From: Prevotellaceae bacterium
Lineage (GTDB): Bacteria > Bacteroidota > Bacteroidia > Bacteroidales > Bacteroidaceae
Direction: 5' to 3'
Assembly: GCA_015257125.1 (NCBI GenBank)
Contig: JABZKU010000039.1
Span: 1-17,817 of the forward strand
DNA length: 17,817 bases
Below, piece after piece: positions 7,399 to 14,360 of the stretch; position 1 is the stretch's first letter; each line of letters begins with the position of its first letter. Made by a program: the position numbers and the translations under genes. The notes under the pieces were generated by a model. It had not been told where the DNA came from, searched no databases, and worked only from the letters and a program-made list of their open reading frames with translations.

Positions 7399-7469
7399 TG
7401 ACGATGAGGTTTCGTTTCCGCGTGATAGTCGTCCATTTGGAGTTTCAGTTTAGCTGATGCGGTGCCCAT
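7392..7469 (-). CDS. 25-codon upstream ORF in the corA leader
   Basis: ATG at 7469 opens a 25-residue frame (MGTASAKLKLQMDDYHAETK..., last residues PHRHG) that stops at TAG, 7392-7394, inside the left arm of the leader hairpin. A second, overlapping 9-codon frame (MEWAPHQLN, 7474 to 7445) is also present. Translation is not proven. The location downstream of the corA promoter and the stop codon embedded in the hairpin suggest a leader peptide. It could equally be chance. Confidence 0.3.
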   Translation of the reverse strand: MGTASAKLKLQMDDYHAETKPHRHG

Positions 7470-7508
7470 TCCATGCGAAAGGCGGGAAGTGGCGCCGTTT
7501 TACGCCTG

Positions 7509-7539
7509 CAAAAGTACTCTTTTTCAGGCGAACTGACAA
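7509..7539 (-). promoter_or_regulatory. Promoter of corA
   Basis: The minus strand reads TTG (complement of 7537-7539), a 20-base spacer, then TACTTTTG (complement of 7509-7516), an exact TAnnTTTG match at the usual spacing. Transcription would begin near 7502, about 165 bases before the corA ATG. Confidence 0.72.
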
Positions 7540-7552
7540 GCGTAACAGGCAT

Positions 7553-8548
7553 TTAGCGCCAGACTTTTTGCCCGTTTTCGATGTTTAGTCCACGTGTGGG
7601 GGTATGCAGGGCGCGACCGGAGAGGTCGTAACGACGGGAGGCACCCGCTGCTTGCGTGGGCACGACCTCGGTACGACGGGGTGCATTCACCCCCGTGAGG
7701 GTGCGGTTCGTAAGATGGGCGGCATTGACGATGCGCCCGCTGCGATTGTCGAGGAGGAGGACGGCGATGTGGACGTTTTTGAACGATCGGATACTGCTCG
7801 GCAGGTAACAATCGGTGAAAACGAAGGTGTGGGGTACGCCGCGTTGGAGCGTGGCGGGAACACTACCGGGCAGACCGTAGGCGTCGGGGTAGATTTCGCG
7901 CGCCACATCGTTGAAATAGGTGCGTGTGCGACCGGGAAGTTGCGTCCATTTGTAGAATTCGCTCGAAGGATCGATGGCGATAGTGCGTTGAGGAAAGTCT
8001 TTGTGCGAATAGTAATTGGCTTGCAAATAAGGACCGACGCTGTCTTCGAGCACGACATAGGCGAGGCGCAAATCTAAGTTGTGTGCATCTTTTCCGTAGG
8101 TGGTGCGCACGGTCAACTCAAATTTGCGCTCGTCGGTGCGCTTGAAACTCGCTTCTACCAAAGCCGCGGCGGGACGAGCGGCCGCGGTGAGGAATTGCTC
8201 TTCAAAACCCTCGAGATAAAAGGACGCATTGCGCACATTTCTGTCGATATGTACTTGAGGATAGGCCCTGAATCGCAAATCGTTGTAGGTGTGCGTCGTC
8301 ATTTCGTCGTTGCTGTGCACGGCGATACCGATGAATTGTTCGGGATGGTGCTGGCTCAGTTTGTCGAAGACATAACTACCGACGGGGCAATAGCCACACC
8401 AAGTCGCGGTGCCCTTTTCGTAAACCACGGTGCGGGGGTAGACAATAGGAGCATTGTCGCTGTCTTCGGCGGTTTCGGCAAAGGCCGTCAGTCCGAAGCA
8501 GGCGGAAAGCCATATAATAAGGAGAGAGAAAAGGCGTTGCATAAGCAT
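7553..8548 (-). CDS. Omp28-like exported protein with a thioredoxin-type CxxC motif
   Basis: The 331-residue protein starts with a signal peptide (MLMQRLFSLLIIWLSACFGLTAFA), with cleavage likely after residue 24. LSAC at 14-17 also fits a lipobox, so a lipoprotein is possible. A thioredoxin-like domain follows, with EKGTATWCGYCPVGSYVFDKL holding the C51-G-Y-C54 pair, the signature of Omp28-related outer-membrane or periplasmic proteins of Bacteroidales. The middle (about 120-300) is a beta-rich region with no clear motif. The last residues (RRYDLSGRALHTPTRGLNIENGQKVWR) match the short C-terminal tail common on exported Prevotellaceae proteins. A thiol-disulfide role in the envelope is likely, but no substrate can be named. 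Either ATG (8548 or 8542) could start it. It begins 17 bases after the topB stop, so the two are probably co-transcribed. Confidence 0.85.
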   Translation of the reverse strand: MLMQRLFSLLIIWLSACFGLTAFAETAEDSDNAPIVYPRTVVYEKGTATWCGYCPVGSYVFDKLSQHHPEQFIGIAVHSNDEMTTHTYNDLRFRAYPQVHIDRNVRNASFYLEGFEEQFLTAAARPAAALVEASFKRTDERKFELTVRTTYGKDAHNLDLRLAYVVLEDSVGPYLQANYYSHKDFPQRTIAIDPSSEFYKWTQLPGRTRTYFNDVAREIYPDAYGLPGSVPATLQRGVPHTFVFTDCYLPSSIRSFKNVHIAVLLLDNRSGRIVNAAHLTNRTLTGVNAPRRTEVVPTQAAGASRRYDLSGRALHTPTRGLNIENGQKVWR

Positions 8549-8565
8549 GCGAGGGGGAGAAAGGG

Positions 8566-10671
8566 TTATTTTTTGAAGGGTTTGCGCCAGTTGCAACCTT
8601 CTTTCCAGCGAGAGCAGCCGTAGGCCGTGTTGCCTTTGATCACCTTGCCCTCGCCACATTGAGGACAGGTGCTGCCGGCACGAATCACTTTGCGTTTAGG
8701 TTTCTCTGCCGATGGAGATGAAGTCGAGGAAGAGGCGTTTGTTCCCTGTTTCGCTGCGAGTTTTGCGGGTAGTTCGGCCGAGGCCGAGGCGGTGACGCGG
8801 CGCGCATCGGTATCGCGCAGCACCGTGTCGACGAGTTCGCAGACCATTTGTTTGAGCTCTGCGATGAATTGCGAGGCCGAATAGTCGTGGTGTTCTATAC
8901 GGCGCAATTTGTTTTCCCACTGTCCGGTGAGTTCTGCGCTTTTGAGGAGTTCTTCCTTGATCACGCCGATGAGTTCCACACCGGTAGGGGTGGCTTCGAG
9001 ACTCTTGTTGCGTCGACGAATGTAGCCGCGACGAAACAGTGTTTGAATGATGGCCGCTCGGGTGGAGGGACGCCCGATGCCGTTTTCTTTGAGCGCGTCG
9101 CGCAGTTCTTCGTTGTCCACCGTGCGACCCGCCGTTTCCATGGCGCGCAGCAGCGTGGCTTCCGTGAAGGGTTTCGGGGGCGTGGTCTCTTTCGCCGTGA
9201 GAGTCGGTGTGTGCGGGCCGCTTTCACCTTGGGTGAAATCGGGGAGCGTGCGTTCTTCCTCCGAACGTGTGGAGGAACTTTCCTCTTTTGTCGTATCGCG
9301 GCGGAACACTGCGCGCCAACCTTCGTCGAGAATCACTTTTCCGGTGGCGCGAAACGGTACATCGGCGGCCTCGCCGTCGACAGTGGTGGTGGCAAAACGA
9401 CAATCGGGGTAGAAGACCGCGATAAATCGCCGCGCAATCAGGTCGTAGACGCGACGTTGCACGTCGGTGAGGGCATGCGGCGCAACGCCAGTGGGGATGA
9501 TGGCATGGTGATCCGTCACTTTCGACGAGTCGAACACCTTTTTCGATTTGCGCAACTTCTCGCCGCGCAACGGAGCGAGGAGATCGCCGTAGAGACCTGA
9601 CAGCCCGTTGAGAATGGTTTTGCTCTTCCCGTACATGTCGTCGGGAAGGTAAGTGGTGTCTACACGCGGGTAGGTCGTCAGTTTGGCTTCATAAAGTTGT
9701 TGCACGACCTCGAGCGTGAGATCTGCGCCGTAGCCGAATTTGCGGTTACACTCCACTTGGAGTGCGGTGAGGTCAAAGAGTCGCGGCGGAGCTTCGCTGC
9801 CTTTTTTCTTCGTCACCGCCGTTACCGTGAAAGGCGTGTTTTCGATTGCACGGAGCGCGGCTTCCGCTTCGGCGCGATCGGTGAAACCGCGTTTCGTCGC
9901 CCCCTTGTTCTCGGATCGTTCGCCGTTTTTCGCTTCTTCGTCTTCCTCGCTGTTGTCGAGTCGCGCGGTGAAAGTCGTGTCGCGGTAGACGGTGGAGAGC
10001 ACCCAATAGGGTTCCGGCACGAAGCGCTCAATCTCTTGTTGCCGGTGCACGATGAGCGCCAAAGTCGGGGTTTGCACGCGTCCGATGCTCAGCGGTTGTG
10101 CGCCGCGTCGACTGCGATCGCCGAATTTCAGCGTGTAAAGTCGAGTGGCATTCATGCCCAGCAGCCAGTCGCCGATGGCACGACACAGTCCGGCCTCGTA
10201 GAGTCCGCGATATTCTTCCTGCGGCCGCAGCTGGGCGAAACCTTCTTTGATGGCTTCTTCCGTCATCGACGAAATCCACAACCGATCCACCGGGCATTGT
10301 GCCGAAGCCTTTTGCATCACCCAGCGTTGAATGAGTTCACCTTCCTGGCCGGCATCGCCGCAGTTGATGATGCGATCGGCTTTTCCGAAAAGGTCGCAGA
10401 TCACCCCGAACTGTTCTTCCACCCCCTCTTTCAAGCGGATGCCGAAGCGTTCCGGTATCATCGGCAGCGCCGACAGCGACCACGCTTTCCAGTAGGGCGT
10501 GTATTGATCCGGGTCTTTGAGTTCGCAGAGATGTCCGAACGTCCACGTCACTTGATAGCCGTTGCCTTCGTAGTAACCGGCATTGCGCCCCACCCGATGG
10601 CGTTGCGTGGCACCGATGATCTTGGCGATATCTTCGGCTACTGAGGGTTTCTCGGCGATGCAGACGATCAT
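8566..10671 (-). CDS. topB: DNA topoisomerase III
   Basis: The 701-residue protein is a type IA topoisomerase, which passes single strands through a transient break to relax and decatenate DNA. The Toprim domain (about 1-145) opens with MIVCIAEKPSVA (catalytic Glu at E7) and carries GDAGQEGELI (D106, E110, E112). The second Asp of the classical DxD is Gly, as is common in the TopB branch. The strand-passage core follows, with the active-site tyrosine at Y334 in LTTYPRVDTTYLP. An acidic, low-complexity insertion lies at about 239-262, and a Ser/Ala/Lys linker precedes the end. The C-terminal zinc ribbon has cysteines C669, C672, C686 and C693. Length and domain order fit Bacteroidota TopB. The start at 10671 places the Toprim motif right at the N-terminus. 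The gene lies 73 bases after the ABC ATPase. Confidence 0.95.
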   Translation of the reverse strand: MIVCIAEKPSVAEDIAKIIGATQRHRVGRNAGYYEGNGYQVTWTFGHLCELKDPDQYTPYWKAWSLSALPMIPERFGIRLKEGVEEQFGVICDLFGKADRIINCGDAGQEGELIQRWVMQKASAQCPVDRLWISSMTEEAIKEGFAQLRPQEEYRGLYEAGLCRAIGDWLLGMNATRLYTLKFGDRSRRGAQPLSIGRVQTPTLALIVHRQQEIERFVPEPYWVLSTVYRDTTFTARLDNSEEDEEAKNGERSENKGATKRGFTDRAEAEAALRAIENTPFTVTAVTKKKGSEAPPRLFDLTALQVECNRKFGYGADLTLEVVQQLYEAKLTTYPRVDTTYLPDDMYGKSKTILNGLSGLYGDLLAPLRGEKLRKSKKVFDSSKVTDHHAIIPTGVAPHALTDVQRRVYDLIARRFIAVFYPDCRFATTTVDGEAADVPFRATGKVILDEGWRAVFRRDTTKEESSSTRSEEERTLPDFTQGESGPHTPTLTAKETTPPKPFTEATLLRAMETAGRTVDNEELRDALKENGIGRPSTRAAIIQTLFRRGYIRRRNKSLEATPTGVELIGVIKEELLKSAELTGQWENKLRRIEHHDYSASQFIAELKQMVCELVDTVLRDTDARRVTASASAELPAKLAAKQGTNASSSTSSPSAEKPKRKVIRAGSTCPQCGEGKVIKGNTAYGCSRWKEGCNWRKPFKK

Positions 10672-10698
10672 TTTATGAAGTAGGGCAAAGACGTACTA

Positions 10699-10732
10699 TA
10701 TATAATAAGGAGTGGAGCGCTATATAATAAGG
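10699..10732. repeat. 12-bp direct repeat upstream of topB
   Basis: TATATAATAAGG occurs at 10699-10710 and 10721-10732, so the starts are 22 bases (about two helical turns) apart. Both copies lie within the 73-base gap upstream of topB. Such phasing would suit a dimeric regulator, or the copies may simply be AT-rich promoter sequence. No clean TAnnTTTG element is present in the gap. Confidence 0.6.
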
Positions 10733-10744
10733 CGCGAAGGCATT

Positions 10745-11461
10745 TCAGACGATCGTTTCCAGTGCGTCGCCAATGCGTCGGCGGAGAGCCTCATCTTGTG
10801 GAGCGCCGTTGTGCAAAAATCCTCCGTGCAAGAGCCACCATGCCGAGGCTTGTTGCGTAATCGGGAGCAAATCGTGGGTGGAAACCACAATCGTTCGTCC
10901 TGTTTCCTGCGCCACGGCAAAGAGGAGAGCAAAGAGCGCGCGTTTGTTGGGAGGATCGAGGTGCGCGGTGGGTTCGTCGAGCAAGAGCAAAGGCGTTGCT
11001 TGCGCCAGCGCTCGTGCCAGCATCACCCATTGCGCCTGACCGTCGCTCAACGTGTGGAGCGGCCTCGCCATCAGCGCCTCGATGCCGCAGCGTTGTGCCG
11101 CTTGGGCAATCGCCGCGTGGTCTTGTTGTGCGGTGGCGATGCCGCGATGGGGAAGGCGCGCGGTGGTCAACACATCTTCCACCGTCAGGCTGCCCACAGC
11201 CGGTCGCGTGGTGAGCAGAAGCGCCACTTGGCGAGCACGCTCTTGTGGAGAGAGGTCGAACAATGATTGTCCGGCGAGCCGAATCTCGCCGCGAAGTGGA
11301 GGCAGCAAACCGCCCATGCTGTGGAGCAAAGTCGTCTTTCCGCTGCCGTTGCGCCCGAGGAGAATCGTCACCCCGCCCGCCGGCACTTTCGCATTGAGCC
11401 CTTCGGCCACACAATGGGAAGCGTGCCCGATGCTCAGGTCGCACAATTCAAGCTGATCCAT
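10745..11461 (-). CDS. ABC transporter ATP-binding protein, iron-complex/B12 type
   Basis: The 238-residue ATPase has the Walker A GRNGSGKT (36-43), the signature LSDGQ (138-142, with Asp in place of the first Gly of LSGGQ), the Walker B LLLLDEP (158-164) and the switch His H196 in VVSTHD. Overall it resembles the FecE/BtuD/HmuV branch that powers import of ferric siderophores, heme or cobalamin at the inner membrane. The usual Q-loop glutamine is not evident: LLLTTRP occupies that place. No permease or substrate-binding protein gene lies nearby, so the partner must be elsewhere and the substrate is unknown. ATG at 11461 is preferred over an in-frame TTG at 11470 because it follows an exact -7 element and matches the normal N-terminus. 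Confidence 0.88.
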   Translation of the reverse strand: MDQLELCDLSIGHASHCVAEGLNAKVPAGGVTILLGRNGSGKTTLLHSMGGLLPPLRGEIRLAGQSLFDLSPQERARQVALLLTTRPAVGSLTVEDVLTTARLPHRGIATAQQDHAAIAQAAQRCGIEALMARPLHTLSDGQAQWVMLARALAQATPLLLLDEPTAHLDPPNKRALFALLFAVAQETGRTIVVSTHDLLPITQQASAWWLLHGGFLHNGAPQDEALRRRIGDALETIV

Positions 11462-11467
11462 GCGTTG

Positions 11468-11475
11468 CAAAGATA
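11468..11475 (-). promoter_or_regulatory. -7 element immediately before the ABC ATPase start
   Basis: The minus strand reads TATCTTTG, an exact TAnnTTTG match, only six bases before the ATG at 11461. No clear TTG lies at the -33 distance. If used, transcription would begin at or within a few bases of the start codon. Confidence 0.45.
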
Positions 11476-11516
11476 GTGTTTTTTATCGAAAAAGACTTCT
11501 TTCGGCCGCCGCCGTG

Positions 11517-12077
11517 TTAGTCCACTTTTTCAAAGTGGTAGCCCAAACGGCGCAATTCGAGTGCCGCCCCGATGCGGTAGAGCGTGTGCAAACTGCGCAC
11601 ATACGCATGGAACGCCAGTGGACTTTGTGGTTCGATCTCTTCGTGGCGAAGCGCGTCGAGTGCCGTTTCGGCGCAACGCTGCACGAGCGAAACATAACTG
11701 CGGCGTTTCGTTGCGTCTTCACCCAGTCCGAGCACATCGTCGAGAATATGGTCGTCGAGTGCGTCGAAACCTCGGGCGTTGCGCAGTGCCGGATAGATGC
11801 GTTCGGGATGTTGAGCACAAGGTGCCCAGCCCGTTTCCCACAGGTGTGCGAGCGCCATGCCCACAAAACCCATCCAGCCGATGGCTACTGTCGGATATTT
11901 CGGAATTTCGGGGAGCGCGTCTGCCACATAAGGTTGTGTCACCGCCTCCCACACCGTTTCGAGGTCGGGAGTCTCGAGCAGTTGCCCGTTCAGCGCACCC
12001 ATTTCGGTGCAAAGGCGCAAAAGCCGATCTGTAAGATTCTTTTCGTAGCGTTCGAGATAGAGCGTTTGAGGATTCAT
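11517..12077 (-). CDS. Hypothetical 186-residue protein
   Basis: I do not recognise a family. The product is a soluble-looking, mainly helical protein. A central hydrophobic, aromatic stretch (YPTVAIGWMGFVGMALAHLWETGW, about 61-84) is followed by an acidic segment (FDALDDHILDDVLGL, 104-118). The C-terminal helix is rich in Leu and Arg (LHTLYRIGAALELRRLGYHFEKVD). There is no signal peptide, and the hydrophobic stretch has too many polar and Gly residues to be a confident membrane span. Codon use is like that of its neighbours. It begins 39 bases after the AraC-type regulator stop, with no separate promoter seen, so it may be co-transcribed with the metal efflux genes. Whether it has anything to do with metals cannot be told from sequence alone. 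Confidence 0.78.
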   Translation of the reverse strand: MNPQTLYLERYEKNLTDRLLRLCTEMGALNGQLLETPDLETVWEAVTQPYVADALPEIPKYPTVAIGWMGFVGMALAHLWETGWAPCAQHPERIYPALRNARGFDALDDHILDDVLGLGEDATKRRSYVSLVQRCAETALDALRHEEIEPQSPLAFHAYVRSLHTLYRIGAALELRRLGYHFEKVD

Positions 12078-12116
12078 TGGAGGAGAAGTCTTGAAGAAGC
12101 ACCACGGCGCTTCGGT

Positions 12117-12707
12117 TCAGATCCGGTCGAGCGGGTGTCGTTTACCGCCGAGACGTTTGAAGTCAGAAGGCGACATGCCGGTGATTTGTTTGAATTGTCC
12201 GCTCAGATGAGCCGGACTCGAATAGTTGAGGCGAAAAGCGATTTCCGACATCGTCAGTTCGTCGTAGATCAGCAATTCTTTGGCGCGTTCCACCTTTTGC
12301 AGGATGAAGAAGCGTTCGATCGTCATGCCGCGCGCCGCCGAGAAGGCCGAACTTAGGAGCGTATAGCTTTTCGCCAAGCGGTCGGAAAGGTAGGCCGAAA
12401 GTTTCCATTTCTCCATCAGGGCGCGGTCGCCCACATAGTCGAGCACCGCCGTTCGAATCTGTTCGACCAGCACCGAACGCTGGTCGTCGATCAGCTCAAA
12501 ACCCACCTGCTCCAAATCGTGGCGCAGGTGGGAGAGCCGGTCGGCGGTCGGCGTTTCGTGTAGATACACTTTTCCGAGTTCGATGTTGTCAAATGCCAAA
12601 TCGTTCCGACGGAATATTTGTTCCACGGCCATGCGACAGCGGTCGCACACCATGTTTTTAATGTAGAGCACCGTTTGCGGTGCAGCGGTTGTGTTCATTG
12701 TGTTCAT
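12117..12707 (-). CDS. AraC-type regulator with an N-terminal CxxC metal-binding-like domain
   Basis: The 196-residue protein has two parts. Residues 11-75 resemble a heavy-metal-associated (HMA) fold: VLYIKNMVCDRCRMAVEQIF carries the C21-x-x-C24 pair in the place of the GMTCxxC motif, followed by an HMA-like beta-alpha-beta pattern. Residues about 100-186 are a double helix-turn-helix of the AraC family, ending in the typical LTMSEIAFRLNYSSPAHLSGQFKQITGMSPSDFK. The start at 12707 lies one base after the exporter stop at 12709, and an alternative Met is at 12698. Both suggest translational coupling. The simplest reading is a cytoplasmic metal-responsive regulator of the adjacent Cu/Zn exporter. 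Metal identity, and activator versus repressor action, are inferences. Confidence 0.87.
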   Translation of the reverse strand: MNTMNTTAAPQTVLYIKNMVCDRCRMAVEQIFRRNDLAFDNIELGKVYLHETPTADRLSHLRHDLEQVGFELIDDQRSVLVEQIRTAVLDYVGDRALMEKWKLSAYLSDRLAKSYTLLSSAFSAARGMTIERFFILQKVERAKELLIYDELTMSEIAFRLNYSSPAHLSGQFKQITGMSPSDFKRLGGKRHPLDRI

Positions 12708-12708
12708 C

Positions 12709-13971
12709 TTAGGGGCGTCGCAGCGTGTAGCCGATGTCGGCCACCGCTTGCATCAGTGCGTCGTCTGTGGCGTCGCCTTCCACCAGTGCTTCGCCGCGTT
12801 CCAGATTCACCTCCGCGTGCGTCACCCCCGGCACGTTCTGCAAGGCCTTTTCCACGTGCGCACTGCAATGGTGACAAGTCATGCCGTCCACGGCGAAGCG
12901 GCGAATCTTCGTTGTGTTCTCCGCCGGTGCGTGCTTGTGGGGAGCGCGGTGCAGGAGGGGGGCAACGACCAAGGCGTAGAGCAGCAGCGCACCCATCACC
13001 ACGGTAGAAGCCCATTGCCACCAGGGCGTACCCATGTGGCAGCAAGCGTCGGTGGGGGAGAGCAGCGAGGTGAAGAGCTCGCGCGGCAGCAGGAAGTCGA
13101 CCCCCAGTCCGAAAACGATGGCACCGAGGGTGAGCGAGCCGAGGTAGAGCCAGAGTGTGCGCTGTCCCATGACGCGACGAATCACCAAGATCGAGGCCAT
13201 GTTCGATGCCGGTCCCGCCATGAGGAAGACGAGGGCCGCGCCGGGCGAAAGCCCTTTGAGCATCAGCGCTGCTGCCACGGGAATACTACCGGTGGCGCAC
13301 ACATACATCGGAATGGCGATGAGCAGCACCACAACATAAGCCAATAGCGGGCGGTCGGCGAAGCGAACGAAGAAGTCGTTGGGCACGAAGAGGGTGATCA
13401 AACCCGCCACGACCAAACCGATCACGAGCCATTTGCCGATGTCTTGTACCATGTCGACAAAGCCGTAGCGCAAAGCGCCTTTCATCCGATCGACGAAACC
13501 GGTGTAGGCCGGTTCTCGTCGGGCGCAGACTTCCCCGTCGGCGCAGTCGGTGTCGGCCGTTTGGGGAGCCTTCTCGCGGTCCTTATCTGCTGCGTTGACG
13601 AGCAAACCGCCGAACACCGAAGTCACCAGCGCGGCGATGGGGCGCAGAATGGCAAACGGCAGACCCAGAATGGAGTAAGTGGCAAAAATCGAGTCGACAC
13701 CCGTTTGCGGGGTCGCGATGAGGAACGAAGTGGTGGCTCCCTTCGAAGCCCCTTCTTTGCGCAGCGACATCGCCGTGGGGATCACGCCGCACGAACAGAG
13801 CGGAAGCGGGATGCCGAAGAGCGCGGCCAGCAGCACCGAACGAAGGTCGGCCCCCGAAAGGTAGCGACTGTACAGCGAACCCGGGACAAAGACGTGCAGC
13901 AATCCCGCAACGAAGAACCCTAACAGCAGGTAAGGCGACATTTCATTGACTAAGCGGAGTATTTCGTACAT
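12709..13971 (-). CDS. Permease with C-terminal HMA domain, Cu/Zn efflux type
   Basis: The 420-residue protein matches the PF03773-type permease architecture known from the SO_0444 family of Cu/Zn efflux transporters. The membrane part (about 1-340) contains two half-repeats. The first has PLCSCGVIPTA (C59, C61) and ATPQTGVDS (87-94). The second has CATGSIPVAAALM (225-237) and AGPASNMAS (252-260). A cytoplasmic or hydrophilic loop (about 126-165) carries C143 and C149, and a CCH cluster lies at 310-312. After a His-rich linker (HRAPHKHAP), residues 358-420 form an HMA domain with GMTCHHC (C366, C369). Start 13971 (MYEILRLVNE) is chosen over 14121 because it follows a good -7 element by 29 bases and the extension is not family-like. 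It is the first gene of a tight unit with the AraC-type regulator. Export of Cu+ or Zn2+ is inferred from the family. Confidence 0.9.
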   Translation of the reverse strand: MYEILRLVNEMSPYLLLGFFVAGLLHVFVPGSLYSRYLSGADLRSVLLAALFGIPLPLCSCGVIPTAMSLRKEGASKGATTSFLIATPQTGVDSIFATYSILGLPFAILRPIAALVTSVFGGLLVNAADKDREKAPQTADTDCADGEVCARREPAYTGFVDRMKGALRYGFVDMVQDIGKWLVIGLVVAGLITLFVPNDFFVRFADRPLLAYVVVLLIAIPMYVCATGSIPVAAALMLKGLSPGAALVFLMAGPASNMASILVIRRVMGQRTLWLYLGSLTLGAIVFGLGVDFLLPRELFTSLLSPTDACCHMGTPWWQWASTVVMGALLLYALVVAPLLHRAPHKHAPAENTTKIRRFAVDGMTCHHCSAHVEKALQNVPGVTHAEVNLERGEALVEGDATDDALMQAVADIGYTLRRP

Positions 13972-13999
13972 GTGAATAACGTTGTTTTGGTTTATGCTG

Positions 14000-14007
14000 C
14001 AAAGGTA
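14000..14007 (-). promoter_or_regulatory. -7 element of the metal exporter gene
   Basis: The minus strand reads TACCTTTG, an exact TAnnTTTG match, 29 bases upstream of the ATG at 13971. No good TTG appears at the -33 position, which would fit a promoter that needs an activator. Confidence 0.6.
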
Positions 14008-14120
14008 GCCGCTCGCCGCACGAAACGCCTTACACAATTCCACGAAAGATTTACAGCTTGCGAGCCGGTGGAGGGAAAACTGCACAAGAAAAACGCACCC
14101 TCTGCGGCACGCGATTCGCA

Positions 14121-14151
14121 AATCAATATTTTACATTGGCGAAAATACACA
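14121..14151. repeat. 31-bp repeat, copy 1
   Basis: This copy matches 14210-14240 at 27 of 31 positions. The shared core is ATTTTACATTGGCG (14128-14141). A third, partial copy of the core (ACATTTTACATC) follows at 14149-14160. Confidence 0.75.
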
Positions 14152-14209
14152 TTTTACATCAAACGACAAAATGATCTTGATTATTAGAGTGTTATCTTCA
14201 TGATATGAA

Positions 14210-14240
14210 AATCAACATTTTACATTGGCGCAAATGTACA
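14210..14240. repeat. 31-bp repeat, copy 2, with an internal dyad
   Basis: This is the second copy of the element, 89 bases from the first. It contains a perfect interrupted dyad TACATT-N6-AATGTA (14221-14238), the size of a site for a dimeric DNA-binding protein. The complement of 14231-14238 also reads TACATTTG, an exact -7 match on the minus strand. Confidence 0.75.
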
Positions 14241-14308
14241 TCTGTCATTTTTCCCCTTTTTCGGCCGTTGTTGCACCAAGAAAAAAATGCACTTTGGCAG
14301 AAAATGCC

Positions 14309-14316
14309 TACCTTTG
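14309..14316 (+). promoter_or_regulatory. -7 element of alkD
   Basis: TACCTTTG is an exact TAnnTTTG match 44 bases before the ATG at 14361. No TTG is present 19-21 bases upstream. A TTTG at 14293-14296 is too close. Confidence 0.55.
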
Positions 14317-14360
14317 TCCCGAATCCCCTTTTTCGCACTCCATCATTATCGCATCCCCCC

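Larger units (their letters stand above)
13972..14360. other. Divergent regulatory region between the exporter and alkD
   Basis: This 389-bp stretch holds no convincing gene. It contains outward-facing -7 elements for the exporter (14000-14007, minus) and for alkD (14309-14316, plus), and between them the two copies of a 31-bp repeat. Reading frames across it are short and lack coding character. Confidence 0.7.

Noticed and set aside
7336..7505. The corA leader as a classical M-box Mg2+ riboswitch
   Set aside because: I could not recognise the conserved M-box core. The visible structure is a simple hairpin with an alternative pairing and short uORFs. An Rfam search would settle it.
8566..10671. 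Missing second Asp in the TopB Toprim motif (GDAGQEGE in place of DxDxE) as a possible defect
   Set aside because: DAG(R/Q)EGE is a normal variant in the TopB branch, and the catalytic Glu, Tyr and zinc ribbon are all intact.
13972..14187. A 71-codon plus-strand frame in the exporter-alkD gap
   Set aside because: It has no coding character apart from the INILHWRK-type stretch that comes from the 31-bp repeat. It overlaps the exporter promoter and has no start signals of its own.
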